This document shows positions 1 to 6,648 of a stretch of DNA of 7,014 nt, one piece after another (position 1 is the stretch's first letter; each line of letters opens with the position of its first letter). The position numbers and the translations under genes are program-made. The stretch is from Acidobacteriota bacterium (GTDB taxonomy: Bacteria > Acidobacteriota > Vicinamibacteria > Vicinamibacterales > UBA8438), in the NCBI GenBank assembly GCA_012963185.1, contig DTWD01000134.1:1-7014 (forward strand), read 5' to 3'. The notes under the pieces are model-generated. The model did not search any database and was not told the DNA's origin. It worked only from the letters and a program-made list of their open reading frames with translations.

Positions 1-96
1 TGGAGAGCTCCTCATATGTACTCGTTGAGTTCTATTCATTTCTGGGGTCTTTTGAGATGATGGGGTACGTTTGGGGGAGGCAAAACGGTCCGACAT
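1..96 (-). CDS. Possible 5' end of a divergent gene, partial, unidentified
   Basis: A reading frame on the minus strand begins with ATG at 96 and stays open to the window edge (32 codons). The peptide is basic and rich in Ser, Pro, Arg and Thr (it begins MSDRFASPKRTPSSQK), with no recognisable domain. The ribosome site is weak (a GGAT stretch a few bases upstream). It would be divergent from the RodZ-like gene, sharing the 97-244 region. An equally short plus-strand frame is open from position 3 to a stop at 111-113 and could instead be the tail of an upstream gene. The sequence here is too short to decide, so treat this as a candidate only. Confidence 0.18.
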   Translation of the reverse strand, partial: MSDRFASPKRTPSSQKTPEMNRTQRVHMRSSP

Positions 97-109
97 CGAT
101 CCAGATTAA

Positions 110-138
110 TTGAAAAGTTTGTTGAATTTGTGTGCAAT
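110..138 (+). promoter_or_regulatory. Weak sigma-70-like promoter candidate with a 10-bp-spaced direct repeat
   Basis: TTGAAA at 110-115 and TGCAAT at 133-138 are separated by 17 bases and resemble -35 and -10 elements. The -10 element is poor, matching 4 of 6 positions. It overlaps a direct repeat, TTGTGTGC at 128-135 and again at 138-145. The two copies are one helical turn apart, as expected if a protein bound both on one face of the DNA. It would drive the RodZ-like gene about 100 bases downstream. This is pattern matching only. Confidence 0.22.
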
Positions 139-190
139 TGTGTGCCTAGGGCTTAACTGGAGCATAAATTGCCTTCATCGGATTTAAAAA

Positions 191-200
191 TAACCGGTTA
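191..200. promoter_or_regulatory. Perfect 10-bp palindrome, possible operator
   Basis: TAACCGGTTA is an exact inverted repeat lying 44 bases upstream of the preferred ATG of the RodZ-like gene, in an AT-rich leader. A dimeric regulator could bind it, but there is no second copy and no known regulator is implied. Short perfect palindromes also arise by chance. Confidence 0.2.
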
Positions 201-244
201 ATACATTTAAGGCTTGCTACTCTATTGGAATGGGATTGGACGAG

Positions 245-1021
245 ATGTCTCCAGGGAAAAAGCTCCAGGCGGCGCGTGAAGCAAAAGGAATTGCGCTGGG
301 TGATGTTTCTAGAGACACAAGAATCTCAGCCGCTACACTGAAAGGTTTGGAGGAGGAAGATTTCAAGTTTCTGCCACGAGGAATCTACGTCCGTGCGTTT
401 ATAAAAACGTACTGCGGCGTCCTCGGTCTTGAAGCTAAAGTGATCCTTGATGAATTTGTCGAAAAGTATCCGGACGAAGTTGGTCAAATTGTTAAGTCTG
501 ACACTGTCACCGCATTTGCGAACGAGGAGTACGGGAAGCGTCAAGTAGCGGCAGCTATCACGATTGTCGTTACGGTATTGAGTGTGGTGGGCTTGGCGGT
601 TGTTGTCTACTTGGTTTTTAAAGATAGTCCGGAGGCCAGCGACGTTGTCGTCACTTCGGTGAGCGATACCACTACCATGAGTCACAATTCTGCTGCAGGA
701 GTCGTGGGTCCAGAACCGACGATCGAGTCGATCGACCACGACGTTGCCGTGACAGATAACGAGCTGGTCATTGAATTGGCACCGCAAGCGGAGTGTTGGG
801 TTTCCGCTGTGGTGGACGGTGTCCAGTCGTTGTCGAAACTAATGAAGCCTGGCGAGCGAGAGATTATTCGCTTTACGGATCGGACTATTCTGAATATTGG
901 CGACGCCGGTGTTCTGTCGTTGAAAATAAATAACCGACTCGTGAGACCCTTGGGTGGCAATGGTGAGGTGGTCACTCTCACCATTGATCATTCTAATTAT
1001 CAGACCTACTTTTTACCGTAA
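245..1021 (+). CDS. RodZ-like protein: HTH domain, one membrane helix, DUF4115-type C-terminal domain
   Basis: This is a single-pass inner-membrane protein of 258 residues with RodZ-type architecture. Residues about 1-62 form an Xre-like helix-turn-helix domain (GKKLQAAREAKG, then RISAATLKGLEEEDF and LPRGIYVRAFIKTY). Residues about 101-125 form a strongly hydrophobic helix. Residues about 126-171 are a Ser/Thr/Val-rich, acidic linker. Residues about 172-258 form a beta-rich domain (ELAPQAECWVSAVVDG, KPGEREIIRF, LRIGDAG-like LNIGDAG, RPLGGNGEVV), matching the DUF4115 domain of RodZ homologues. RodZ links MreB filaments to the wall-elongation machinery, with the HTH domain in the cytosol and the C-terminal domain in the periplasm. 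The ATG at 245 is preferred because it places the family-typical MSxGxxLxxARE at the N-terminus and has GGGA nine bases upstream. An in-frame ATG at 230 adds five residues. It is monocistronic in this window and converges on the small gene, leaving 18 bases between stops. Whether it is the true RodZ or a paralogue cannot be told. Confidence 0.85.
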   Translation: MSPGKKLQAAREAKGIALGDVSRDTRISAATLKGLEEEDFKFLPRGIYVRAFIKTYCGVLGLEAKVILDEFVEKYPDEVGQIVKSDTVTAFANEEYGKRQVAAAITIVVTVLSVVGLAVVVYLVFKDSPEASDVVVTSVSDTTTMSHNSAAGVVGPEPTIESIDHDVAVTDNELVIELAPQAECWVSAVVDGVQSLSKLMKPGEREIIRFTDRTILNIGDAGVLSLKINNRLVRPLGGNGEVVTLTIDHSNYQTYFLP

Positions 1022-1039
1022 TTAACGCCGGTAGGCAGT

Positions 1040-1315
1040 TTACTTGTTTCGTAGGCGACGCTTCCGTTTCTGTGGTCGAGCGGGTTGTTCCTTAAGGCTC
1101 GCTCGTCCCGCTTTTTCTCGGACGCGAGCCTTCTCTATACGCCATTCAGACCGCATCTGGGATAAACCGTCCATATAAATGGCCACGGACTCTCGATCTG
1201 GTTCGTCTTGTAATGTTTTGAATAGCTCGATCGCTTCGCGCAAATCCTTTTCAATACTAGATTTGGTAGTGTCGTAATAGAGCTCTTTGATTCGTCGAGT
1301 GGCTTTCGTACTCAT
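1040..1315 (-). CDS. Small basic protein of unknown function
   Basis: I do not recognise this family. The 91-residue product has a predicted helical, highly charged N-terminal two-thirds (STKATRRIKELYYD, SSIEKDLREAIELFKTLQ, SEWRIEKARVREKAGR) and a strongly basic tail ending PQKRKRRLRNK. It has no signal peptide, no membrane helix and no cysteines. A basic tail of this kind could contact nucleic acid or ribosomes, but that is a guess. ATG at 1315 was chosen; an in-frame TTG at 1351 would add 12 residues, and neither has a good ribosome site. It lies 82 bases downstream of the GHMP kinase on the same strand, so co-transcription is plausible. No credible gene occupies the opposite strand, and the charged, low-complexity-free composition favours a real protein. 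Confidence 0.6.
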   Translation of the reverse strand: MSTKATRRIKELYYDTTKSSIEKDLREAIELFKTLQDEPDRESVAIYMDGLSQMRSEWRIEKARVREKAGRASLKEQPARPQKRKRRLRNK

Positions 1316-1352
1316 CGGGCGGCCGTTAATTACGTTGTCGTCGAGGCCCAAC

Positions 1353-1391
1353 TACAGGACGGTTATTGTAATAACTTTCCTGAATACAGGA
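1353..1391 (-). repeat. Repeat and hairpin cluster between the kinase gene and the small gene
   Basis: TACAGGA occurs at 1353-1359 and again at 1385-1391. The second copy lies in a short hairpin, TCCTG-AATA-CAGGA (1378-1391). Between them sits GTTATT-GT-AATAAC (1362-1375), an inverted repeat with a two-base centre. On the minus strand this is the leader of the small gene or the end of the kinase transcript. Neither stem is followed by a T run on the minus strand, so this is not a classical terminator. It may be a processing or binding site, or chance. Confidence 0.25.
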
Positions 1392-1397
1392 TGTCCG

Positions 1398-2411
1398 TCA
1401 GGCACCGAGGTCACTTTCTTCCGTTGCAACGTGAAGCCCTTCGGTGTCGATCGAATAGTTAAGTATTTCAGCGCCAGCTAATTCTACCGCTTGCTGAACA
1501 GCGGCCTGTCTGTCCGGTTCAATAAAAAAGATTGCACAGCCGCCACCACCGGCTCCGCATAGTTTGCCCGCGAGTGCCCCGGCATCGAGTCCGTTCTGAA
1601 TAATCTGGTCGACATATTGATTAGTGACGGATGGTGCTAGTCGTTTCCGTAGGATCCATTCGGCTGCAATGTTTTTGCCGACTTCATTCCAGTCGCCATG
1701 TTCGAGTGCGTGTCTCATAGAGAGAGCAATGTCTCTGATCTCCTCGAAGAGAGCAAAGACGGTTTTGTCTCCATCGATATGAGCCTTGGTAATTAACCAG
1801 TTATTGATCCCGGATTGTCGGCTTTGGCCCGTGTAGGCAAGTACGATACGAGCAGTGAGTTCGTTGTGATCTACCTGCAATGGTGTTCGTTCGATAGCGC
1901 CGGGTCGGAGATGAAGTGCCGCGATACCACCGAACGTCGCAGGACGGTAATCCTGTGCGCCAGTCGGAACGCTAATCACTTGCGCCTCAATGTCTTGGGC
2001 TAATCGCATCAATGGTTCTGCTTTGATTGGCTGTTGGTTCCACCGCTGAAAAGCTGCACAGAGCGCTACGTTGAGGGCGGACGATCCAGCCAGTCCGGCC
2101 CCAACCGGTGAATCAGATCGAGTGGAGATGACCATGTCGCTTGCTGAGAAGTGGCGGGCGATACGGCTGAGTAACATGCTTGCATTGCGGCTCTCAAGCT
2201 CGGTGTAGTTATCGACTTCAATCGTCGCACCGGTATCATTCGCATCGAGCCGGAGCCGCCCGTTTGGATGTGGTGATAAGACACATTCTGCGCGTCGTGT
2301 GATCGCGACATTAAGCGTTTGTGAATTGCTGTGGAAAAGGTAGAGTGGCCAGATGTCTAGTGTGCCGCCTGCAAGGTCAATGCGAGTTGGCGCAGAGGAA
2401 ATGATGCGCAA
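1398..2411 (-). CDS. GHMP-superfamily sugar kinase (heptose-kinase-like), substrate unknown
   Basis: This is an ATP-dependent small-molecule kinase, expected in the cytosol, 337 residues long, with all three GHMP motifs. Motif I is at residues 5-16 (SSAPTRIDLAGG). The phosphate-binding loop is at about 102-113 (PVGAGLAGSSAL). Motif III is at about 283-296 (KLCGAGGGGCAIFF). PTGAQDYRPATFGG at 149-162 resembles the GxQD segment of D-glycero-D-manno-heptose 7-phosphate kinase (HddA) and galactokinase-type enzymes; D154 is the likely catalytic Asp. No lipopolysaccharide heptose genes are in view, so the HddA role is not supported by context. The gene is divergent from nagZ and probably co-transcribed with the small gene behind it. 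The only start that fits the family N-terminus is TTG at 2411; an ATG at 2419 on the same strand is out of frame. GHMP membership is secure, but the substrate is not. Confidence 0.88.
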   Translation of the reverse strand: MRIISSAPTRIDLAGGTLDIWPLYLFHSNSQTLNVAITRRAECVLSPHPNGRLRLDANDTGATIEVDNYTELESRNASMLLSRIARHFSASDMVISTRSDSPVGAGLAGSSALNVALCAAFQRWNQQPIKAEPLMRLAQDIEAQVISVPTGAQDYRPATFGGIAALHLRPGAIERTPLQVDHNELTARIVLAYTGQSRQSGINNWLITKAHIDGDKTVFALFEEIRDIALSMRHALEHGDWNEVGKNIAAEWILRKRLAPSVTNQYVDQIIQNGLDAGALAGKLCGAGGGGCAIFFIEPDRQAAVQQAVELAGAEILNYSIDTEGLHVATEESDLGA

Positions 2412-2417
2412 GCGCGC

Positions 2418-2438
2418 ATTATAATGTTTGCCCGCAAA
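2418..2438. promoter_or_regulatory. Divergent control region: self-complementary -10-like element and adjoining inverted repeat
   Basis: ATTATAAT at 2418-2425 is its own reverse complement, so TATAAT reads on the plus strand at 2420-2425 and on the minus strand at 2423-2418. It could serve as the -10 element of both the kinase and the nagZ transcripts. No convincing -35 hexamer was found at 16-18 bases on either side. Immediately downstream lies TTTGC-CC-GCAAA (2427-2438), an inverted repeat covering the expected plus-strand start point, where a repressor could bind. The position between two divergent genes supports a control role; the exact promoter assignment is inference. Confidence 0.35.
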
Positions 2439-2490
2439 ACGCGCGTATTTGAAATCACACGATTGTGCGTTGCTGGTTTAATGCGGTCGA

Positions 2491-2500
2491 ATCAGCTGAT
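2491..2500. promoter_or_regulatory. Perfect 10-bp palindrome just upstream of the nagZ start
   Basis: ATCAGCTGAT is an exact palindrome ending ten bases before the preferred nagZ ATG, and it is followed by an overlapping TGATCA. It occupies the place where a ribosome site would be expected, and no purine-rich site is present. It might be an operator or an RNA stem affecting initiation. There is no independent support. Confidence 0.2.
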
Positions 2501-2510
2501 CAAATTGATA

Positions 2511-3605
2511 ATGTCACGACGCCTTCACAAAAAAATCGGACAGCTTATTATCGCCGGGTACGACGGTCTTACAGTACCTGCAGAACTTTGGTGTATCGCT
2601 CGTGATTTCGAACTTGGCGGCGTTATTTTATTCGCGCGCAATATCGAGGAGCCTGCCCAGATTGCTGAACAAGCCTACGCCGCGAAACAGTTCAAGCAGG
2701 AGTTGCCAATGTGGGTCAGCATTGACCAGGAGGGAGGGCGTGTGCAGCGCCTTCGGACGCCTCATACAGAATGGCCTCCCCTTGCAACGCTCGGACGGTG
2801 TGGCGACGAACAACTTGCAGTTAAATTTGCAAAAGCCCTGGCGCTTGAACTCCAAATAACTGGTATTACGCTGGATTTCGCCCCCGTACTAGACGTTGCG
2901 ACAAATTCAGACAATCCCGTAATCGGCGATCGGGCTATCGGGAAGAATGCGATGGACGTCGCTAACTTAGGCCAGGCGATAGTCTCGGCTATCCAGGATG
3001 TTGGTGTTGCGGCATGCGGAAAACACTTTCCGGGCCATGGTGATTCGAGCTCTGATTCGCATTTGTGTCTTCCCGTCGTGGAGTTGGATGAAGCAAGGCT
3101 TAGAGAGGTGGAGATCAAACCGTTCTGTGCCGCAATCGCAGCGGATGTGTCGGCTCTAATGACCGCGCATGTGAGTTATCCTGCTTTGGATGACCGATGT
3201 CCAGCCACATTATCTTCGGTAATCATAGGGACATTGTTGCGGGATGAGCTGGGTTTTGACGGCCTGATTATTACCGACGATATGGAGATGGGGGCAATCG
3301 TACAAAACTACGATCCAGTGGAGGCCTCGGTGCAGGCGGTAGCGGCTGGCTGTGACGTACTGCTGTTATGTGGTTCTGATCACAGTCTTCACGTGTCGAT
3401 CATTGAAGGCATTATTCATGCGGTGGAGGGTGGCAGCTTGTCTGAGAAACGCGTAGAGGATGCGCTGAGTCGTCAACGACGAATAAAAGTAAAGTTTTTA
3501 AGTGAAGATCTGTTGTGGCGACCACCATCAGCGAGTGAACTGAACGAGGTAATAGGATGTTCGGATCATCAAGAAATTGCGGAGACAATGCGGAGATATC
3601 TGTAG
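2511..3605 (+). CDS. nagZ: Beta-N-acetylglucosaminidase NagZ (glycoside hydrolase family 3)
   Basis: NagZ hydrolyses the beta-1,4 bond in GlcNAc-1,6-anhydroMurNAc(-peptide) in the cytosol, the first sugar-cutting step of murein recycling. The protein is one family 3 TIM-barrel domain of 364 residues, close to the usual NagZ length. Visible motifs are GGVILFARN near residues 36-44, IDQEGGRVQRL (71-81), KHFPGHG (171-177) and the DSH dyad (182-184), whose Asp and His act as the NagZ-type acid/base. TDDMEMG (255-261) contains the nucleophilic Asp. No signal peptide is present, as expected for cytosolic NagZ. ATG at 2511 gives the family-typical start (RRLHKKIGQLIIAGYDG). Upstream in-frame ATGs at 2481 and 2424 would add 10 or 29 unrelated residues, and 2424 overlaps the TATAAT element. 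No clear ribosome site precedes any of them. The stop codon directly abuts the ldcA ATG. Confidence 0.93.
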   Translation: MSRRLHKKIGQLIIAGYDGLTVPAELWCIARDFELGGVILFARNIEEPAQIAEQAYAAKQFKQELPMWVSIDQEGGRVQRLRTPHTEWPPLATLGRCGDEQLAVKFAKALALELQITGITLDFAPVLDVATNSDNPVIGDRAIGKNAMDVANLGQAIVSAIQDVGVAACGKHFPGHGDSSSDSHLCLPVVELDEARLREVEIKPFCAAIAADVSALMTAHVSYPALDDRCPATLSSVIIGTLLRDELGFDGLIITDDMEMGAIVQNYDPVEASVQAVAAGCDVLLLCGSDHSLHVSIIEGIIHAVEGGSLSEKRVEDALSRQRRIKVKFLSEDLLWRPPSASELNEVIGCSDHQEIAETMRRYL

Positions 3606-4529
3606 ATGATTAAGCCTCCTGCGCTTTGCGAAGGCGATCGTATCGCTGTGGTTGCACCAGCTAGTCCATTTGATAGAGAAGATTTTGAACGTGGACTCAT
3701 AGAGCTCCGGTCGATTGGGTTGGAACCTGTTTTTAATAGGTTAGTGTTTGATAGGTCAGAGTATGTTGCGGGTAGTGCATCGAGTCGTGCGGAGGATTTC
3801 TTTGCGGCGTGGCGTGATCCTACTATTGCGGCTGTGATGGCTGTGCGCGGTGGGTACGGCAGTGCTCAGTTACTGCCGTTTTTTAATATTACTGACTTTC
3901 GGAGAACGCCAAAAGTGTTGATTGGATGTAGTGACATTACGTCATTACTAAGTTTCGCAAGTATTCAGTGCGAAATAGCTGTGTTTCATGGGCCGATGGT
4001 CGTGACACTTGGGAATGGTCGTGAGAGATATGACAGGGCTTCTCTGGTCAGGCAACTTATGTCAGCGATCCCTTACGGGGCGGTGAACTGTGATGGCGTT
4101 GATGTGATGAAACCTGGAGCATCGCGTGGGCCAATCTATGGAGGAACTCTCACTCAAATTGTTTCATCGCTTGGCACACCGTTTCCATTTAGTCCGCCTG
4201 ATAAATATGTCTTGCTATTGGACGACGTCGAGGAGCGGCCGTATCGAGTTGATCGAATGATGAATCAAATCCGTCAAGCGGGGCTTCTTAAACGAGCCTG
4301 CGCGTTGCTCTGCTCTGAGTTTCCGGGTTGTTTAGAGAAAGACGGAGTGCTGTCTGCACGGTCGGTATTGGATAACTACACTGGTGATATCGAGGGCCCT
4401 GCATTGTTTGGACTGCGGACAGGACATACGGCTCATCCGATGGTCACTGTGCCTCTTGGGGTGGAGGCTAGTGTTTACACCAATCCGCGAGTTGGGGTTG
4501 TCTTAGAGGAAGCAGCAGTGACCGCATGA
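3606..4529 (+). CDS. ldcA: Muramoyltetrapeptide (L,D-) carboxypeptidase LdcA, peptidase family S66
   Basis: LdcA removes the terminal D-Ala from the murein stem tetrapeptide (cutting the L-D bond after meso-DAP) in the cytosol, giving the tripeptide that Mpl can use. The 307-residue protein has the full S66 layout: N-terminal GDRIAVVAPASPFD, then RGGYGSAQLLP (81-91), then the nucleophile elbow IGCSD with Ser109. DDVEERPYRVDRM (206-218) supplies the Glu (probably E210). GHTAHPMVTVPLG (273-285) supplies the His (probably H274). All three members of the Ser-Glu-His triad are therefore present. There is no signal peptide. The ATG follows the nagZ stop with no gap, with GGAG ten bases upstream inside nagZ. 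The stop overlaps the mpl start by four bases (ATGA). Microcin-immunity MccF proteins share this fold, but the nagZ-mpl context favours LdcA. Confidence 0.93.
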   Translation: MIKPPALCEGDRIAVVAPASPFDREDFERGLIELRSIGLEPVFNRLVFDRSEYVAGSASSRAEDFFAAWRDPTIAAVMAVRGGYGSAQLLPFFNITDFRRTPKVLIGCSDITSLLSFASIQCEIAVFHGPMVVTLGNGRERYDRASLVRQLMSAIPYGAVNCDGVDVMKPGASRGPIYGGTLTQIVSSLGTPFPFSPPDKYVLLLDDVEERPYRVDRMMNQIRQAGLLKRACALLCSEFPGCLEKDGVLSARSVLDNYTGDIEGPALFGLRTGHTAHPMVTVPLGVEASVYTNPRVGVVLEEAAVTA

Positions 4530-5941
4530 CTGCGTATCTAATTGGAATATGCGGCACTGCGATGGCGCCTCTTGCCGCGATGCTCAAAGAGAGTGGTTGG
4601 GAGGTTCGTGGTTCCGACGCAGGGATATACCCGCCCATGGATCGTTTTCTTGAAGAGCAGGGCATTTTCCCTCTACTTGGATATGACGCATTTCATATTA
4701 CGGAAGATATCGATGTGGTTGTAATCGGCAATGCCGTATCGCGAGGGAATCCAGAGGTTGAGGCAGTTTTGGATAAACGGCTGCGATACATGTCTCTTCC
4801 GGAGATGCTTCGCGATCGTTTCTTGTGGAGCCGGAAGCCCATTGTTGTTGCCGGTACTCATGGAAAGACGACGACTACGTCCATGATTGCATGGTCTCTC
4901 GTTCGGGCAGGTTCTGATCCGAGTTTTTTGATCGGCGGGATTCCGGAGAATTTTGGGGCCAGTTTTAGAATCGGCAATGGACGGTCGTTTGTGATTGAGG
5001 GAGATGAATACGACAGTGCATTTTTCGATAAGACGGCGAAGTGCCTTAAATATCTCCCAGATATCGCCGTTGTAGGCAATGTCGAGTTTGATCACGTGGA
5101 TATCTACGAGGACTTAGACGCAGTCCGTGCGACATTCCGCAGATTCCTTGGCGTCGTGCCCGCTAATGGACGTGTAATGCTTGGGGGTGATGATGGTGAG
5201 GCTTCAGCGCTCAAAGCGTATGCCAAGGCTCCCGTTGAAACGTTTGGACTTAATCCAGGTTCGAATTGGCGTGCAGTAGATCTTGTGTACGAGAGTGACT
5301 CTACGACATTTAAGGTTCTGCATGAGAACCGTGGGGTTGCGGATGTGAGTCTTCCTTTGCTAGGGGCATTCAATGTACGAAATGCACTTGCGGCGATTGC
5401 GGTTGCGGATGCGGTAGGAGTAAACCCGAATGAGTGCGCGGAAGCATTAGGTGAATTTAGAGGTGTTCGTCGGCGGTTAGAACTCCGGGGTACCTCACGG
5501 AATATTTCCATTTACGATGATTTCGCGCATCACCCGACAGCTATACGGGAAACGTTAGGGGCGTTGCGAGCAAAAGGAGACCATAGAATCTGTGCAGTAT
5601 TTGAACCTCGTTCTGCAACGGCATGCCGGAAAGTGTTTCAACAATCGTTCGCAGAAGCGCTCGCACTGGCTGATGATGTGGTCGTAGCTCCGGTCTTTCG
5701 TACAACCATTCCAGATAAAGAACGGCTCTCAGTGGAAAAGTTAGTTGGTGACCTTCGTGCTGTTGGTACTTGTGCTTACGCAGCATCCACACTTGAAGAT
5801 GTGTGTGAACATGTTGTTGATACTGCACAAAGTGGTGACGTGATCGTGTTAATGTCGAACGGTGAATTTGGAAGATTACACAATGATATTCTGGCTCGCC
5901 TTGAAAAGGCTCCGGAGGATCCGTCGGATATTACAGGGTGA
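4526..5941 (+). CDS. mpl: UDP-N-acetylmuramate:L-Ala-gamma-D-Glu-meso-DAP ligase Mpl
   Basis: Mpl uses ATP to attach recycled L-Ala-gamma-D-Glu-meso-DAP directly to UDP-MurNAc, bypassing MurC, MurD and MurE. The 471-residue Mur ligase has three domains. The N-terminal Rossmann domain starts IGICGTAMAPLA (6-17), where MurC would have a GxGGxGM-type motif. The central ATPase domain carries the P-loop GTHGKTTTTS (110-119), EGDEYDSAFFD (158-168), GNVEFDHVDIY (184-194) and FNVRNALAA (282-290). The C-terminal domain has FRGVRRRLELRG (321-332), DDFAHHPTAI (341-350), FEPRSAT (369-375) and MSNGEFG near 443-449. GTAM at the N-terminus and DDFAHHPTAI set Mpl apart from MurC. The ATG overlaps the ldcA stop by four bases. 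AGAGGA lies 15 bases upstream, rather far for a ribosome site, so translational coupling is likely. The protein is cytosolic. Confidence 0.94.
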   Translation: MTAYLIGICGTAMAPLAAMLKESGWEVRGSDAGIYPPMDRFLEEQGIFPLLGYDAFHITEDIDVVVIGNAVSRGNPEVEAVLDKRLRYMSLPEMLRDRFLWSRKPIVVAGTHGKTTTTSMIAWSLVRAGSDPSFLIGGIPENFGASFRIGNGRSFVIEGDEYDSAFFDKTAKCLKYLPDIAVVGNVEFDHVDIYEDLDAVRATFRRFLGVVPANGRVMLGGDDGEASALKAYAKAPVETFGLNPGSNWRAVDLVYESDSTTFKVLHENRGVADVSLPLLGAFNVRNALAAIAVADAVGVNPNECAEALGEFRGVRRRLELRGTSRNISIYDDFAHHPTAIRETLGALRAKGDHRICAVFEPRSATACRKVFQQSFAEALALADDVVVAPVFRTTIPDKERLSVEKLVGDLRAVGTCAYAASTLEDVCEHVVDTAQSGDVIVLMSNGEFGRLHNDILARLEKAPEDPSDITG

Positions 5942-6648
5942 TGAATTCGGATCAGTCATCGTGGACCATACGGCAAGAAGGTGATAGCGGGATAGTTGTT
6001 TCATTTCCTGAATGCATCGATCCGATTATTAATTCCCGCTGCGTGGCGCTGGCCTGTGAGATACGAAGCCGTCAATTGCCGTGGGTTCGTGACGTGGTGG
6101 AGGCATATGCGTCCGTTACGGTCTATTTCGATCTTTTAGCGATTGACAATGAATTGGCCGTTGGAGTCATTCGGGATCTTGCAAATAAGACAGTGGCGGA
6201 ACCTGAGAAGGACAAGGAGCTAGAACCGATTCGATTGCCCGTATGTTACGGCGGTCGATATGGACCTGACCTGTCAGTAGTTTCGGCATACGCACAGTGC
6301 AGCGAGCATGACGTCGTTCGACGCCATGCCTCGGTGACATACCGCGTTTATATGCTCGGGTTTCTACCTGGCTTTGCCTATCTCGGCAAAGTTGATCAAA
6401 AGATTGCTGCTCCGCGTCGAAAAAATCCAAGGCTTGTTGTTCATGCTGGGTCCGTAGGTATTGCAGGAAAACAGACTGGCGTCTATCCCTCGCAGTCACC
6501 CGGTGGCTGGCAGATCATTGGGCGGTGCCCGGTAAAGTTACTGAATTGGTCAATCGAGCGCCCATTTCTTCTCGAGTCAGGGAAGAGGGTTCGTTTTGAA
6601 CCGATTGGCGAGCAGGATTATGAACGAATCCAAGAGAGCACGTTGTGA
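5941..6648 (+). CDS. pxpB: 5-oxoprolinase subunit PxpB (KipI family)
   Basis: PxpB is one of three subunits (PxpA, PxpB, PxpC) of the prokaryotic ATP-dependent 5-oxoprolinase, which opens 5-oxo-L-proline (pyroglutamate) to L-glutamate in the cytosol. The 235-residue protein is typical in length and motif order: GDSGIVVSF near the N-terminus, IRLPVCYGG (97-105), MLGFLPGFAYLG (138-149), PRRKNPRLVVHAGSVGIAG (158-176) and QTGVYPSQSPGGW (178-190). Members are also described as KipI, an inhibitor of the sporulation kinase KinA in Bacillus, but the adjacent pxpC supports the oxoprolinase role here. ATG at 5941 shares its A with the mpl stop; an alternative GTG at 5938 adds one residue and overlaps by four bases. 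GGAGG at 5914-5918 is too far upstream to serve either start well. Confidence 0.92.
   Translation: MNSDQSSWTIRQEGDSGIVVSFPECIDPIINSRCVALACEIRSRQLPWVRDVVEAYASVTVYFDLLAIDNELAVGVIRDLANKTVAEPEKDKELEPIRLPVCYGGRYGPDLSVVSAYAQCSEHDVVRRHASVTYRVYMLGFLPGFAYLGKVDQKIAAPRRKNPRLVVHAGSVGIAGKQTGVYPSQSPGGWQIIGRCPVKLLNWSIERPFLLESGKRVRFEPIGEQDYERIQESTL

Noticed and set aside
3..113. Plus-strand frame open from the window edge for 36 codons
   Set aside because: Could be the tail of an upstream gene, but it is short, matches nothing I recognise, and competes with an equally short minus-strand frame; not called.
326..984. Two minus-strand frames inside the RodZ-like gene (326-787 and 682-984)
   Set aside because: Antisense to a gene with clear HTH, membrane and DUF4115 features; the peptides show no family resemblance.
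1014..1033. Inverted repeat TACCG / CGGTA between the convergent stops, considered as a bidirectional terminator
   Set aside because: Only five base pairs, ten-base loop and no T run after the stem on either strand.
1287..1481. Plus-strand frame of 64 codons across the small gene and the end of the kinase
   Set aside because: No domain, overlaps two genes on the other strand, no convincing start site.
3606..4529. Reading the S66 peptidase as a microcin C7 immunity protein (MccF)
   Set aside because: Same fold, but placement between nagZ and mpl with overlapping junctions fits murein recycling much better.
4673..5828. Several long minus-strand frames inside mpl (4673-5095, 5104-5511, 5541-5828)
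   Set aside because: Shadows of a gene with intact Mur-ligase motifs along its whole length.
4526..5941. Reading the Mur ligase as MurC
   Set aside because: The N-terminal GICGTAM and the DDFAHHPTAI motif are Mpl-like, and the neighbours are recycling genes, not the mur/fts division cluster.
6167..6499. Minus-strand frame of 110 codons inside pxpB
   Set aside because: Antisense to the most conserved PxpB motifs; no recognisable product.
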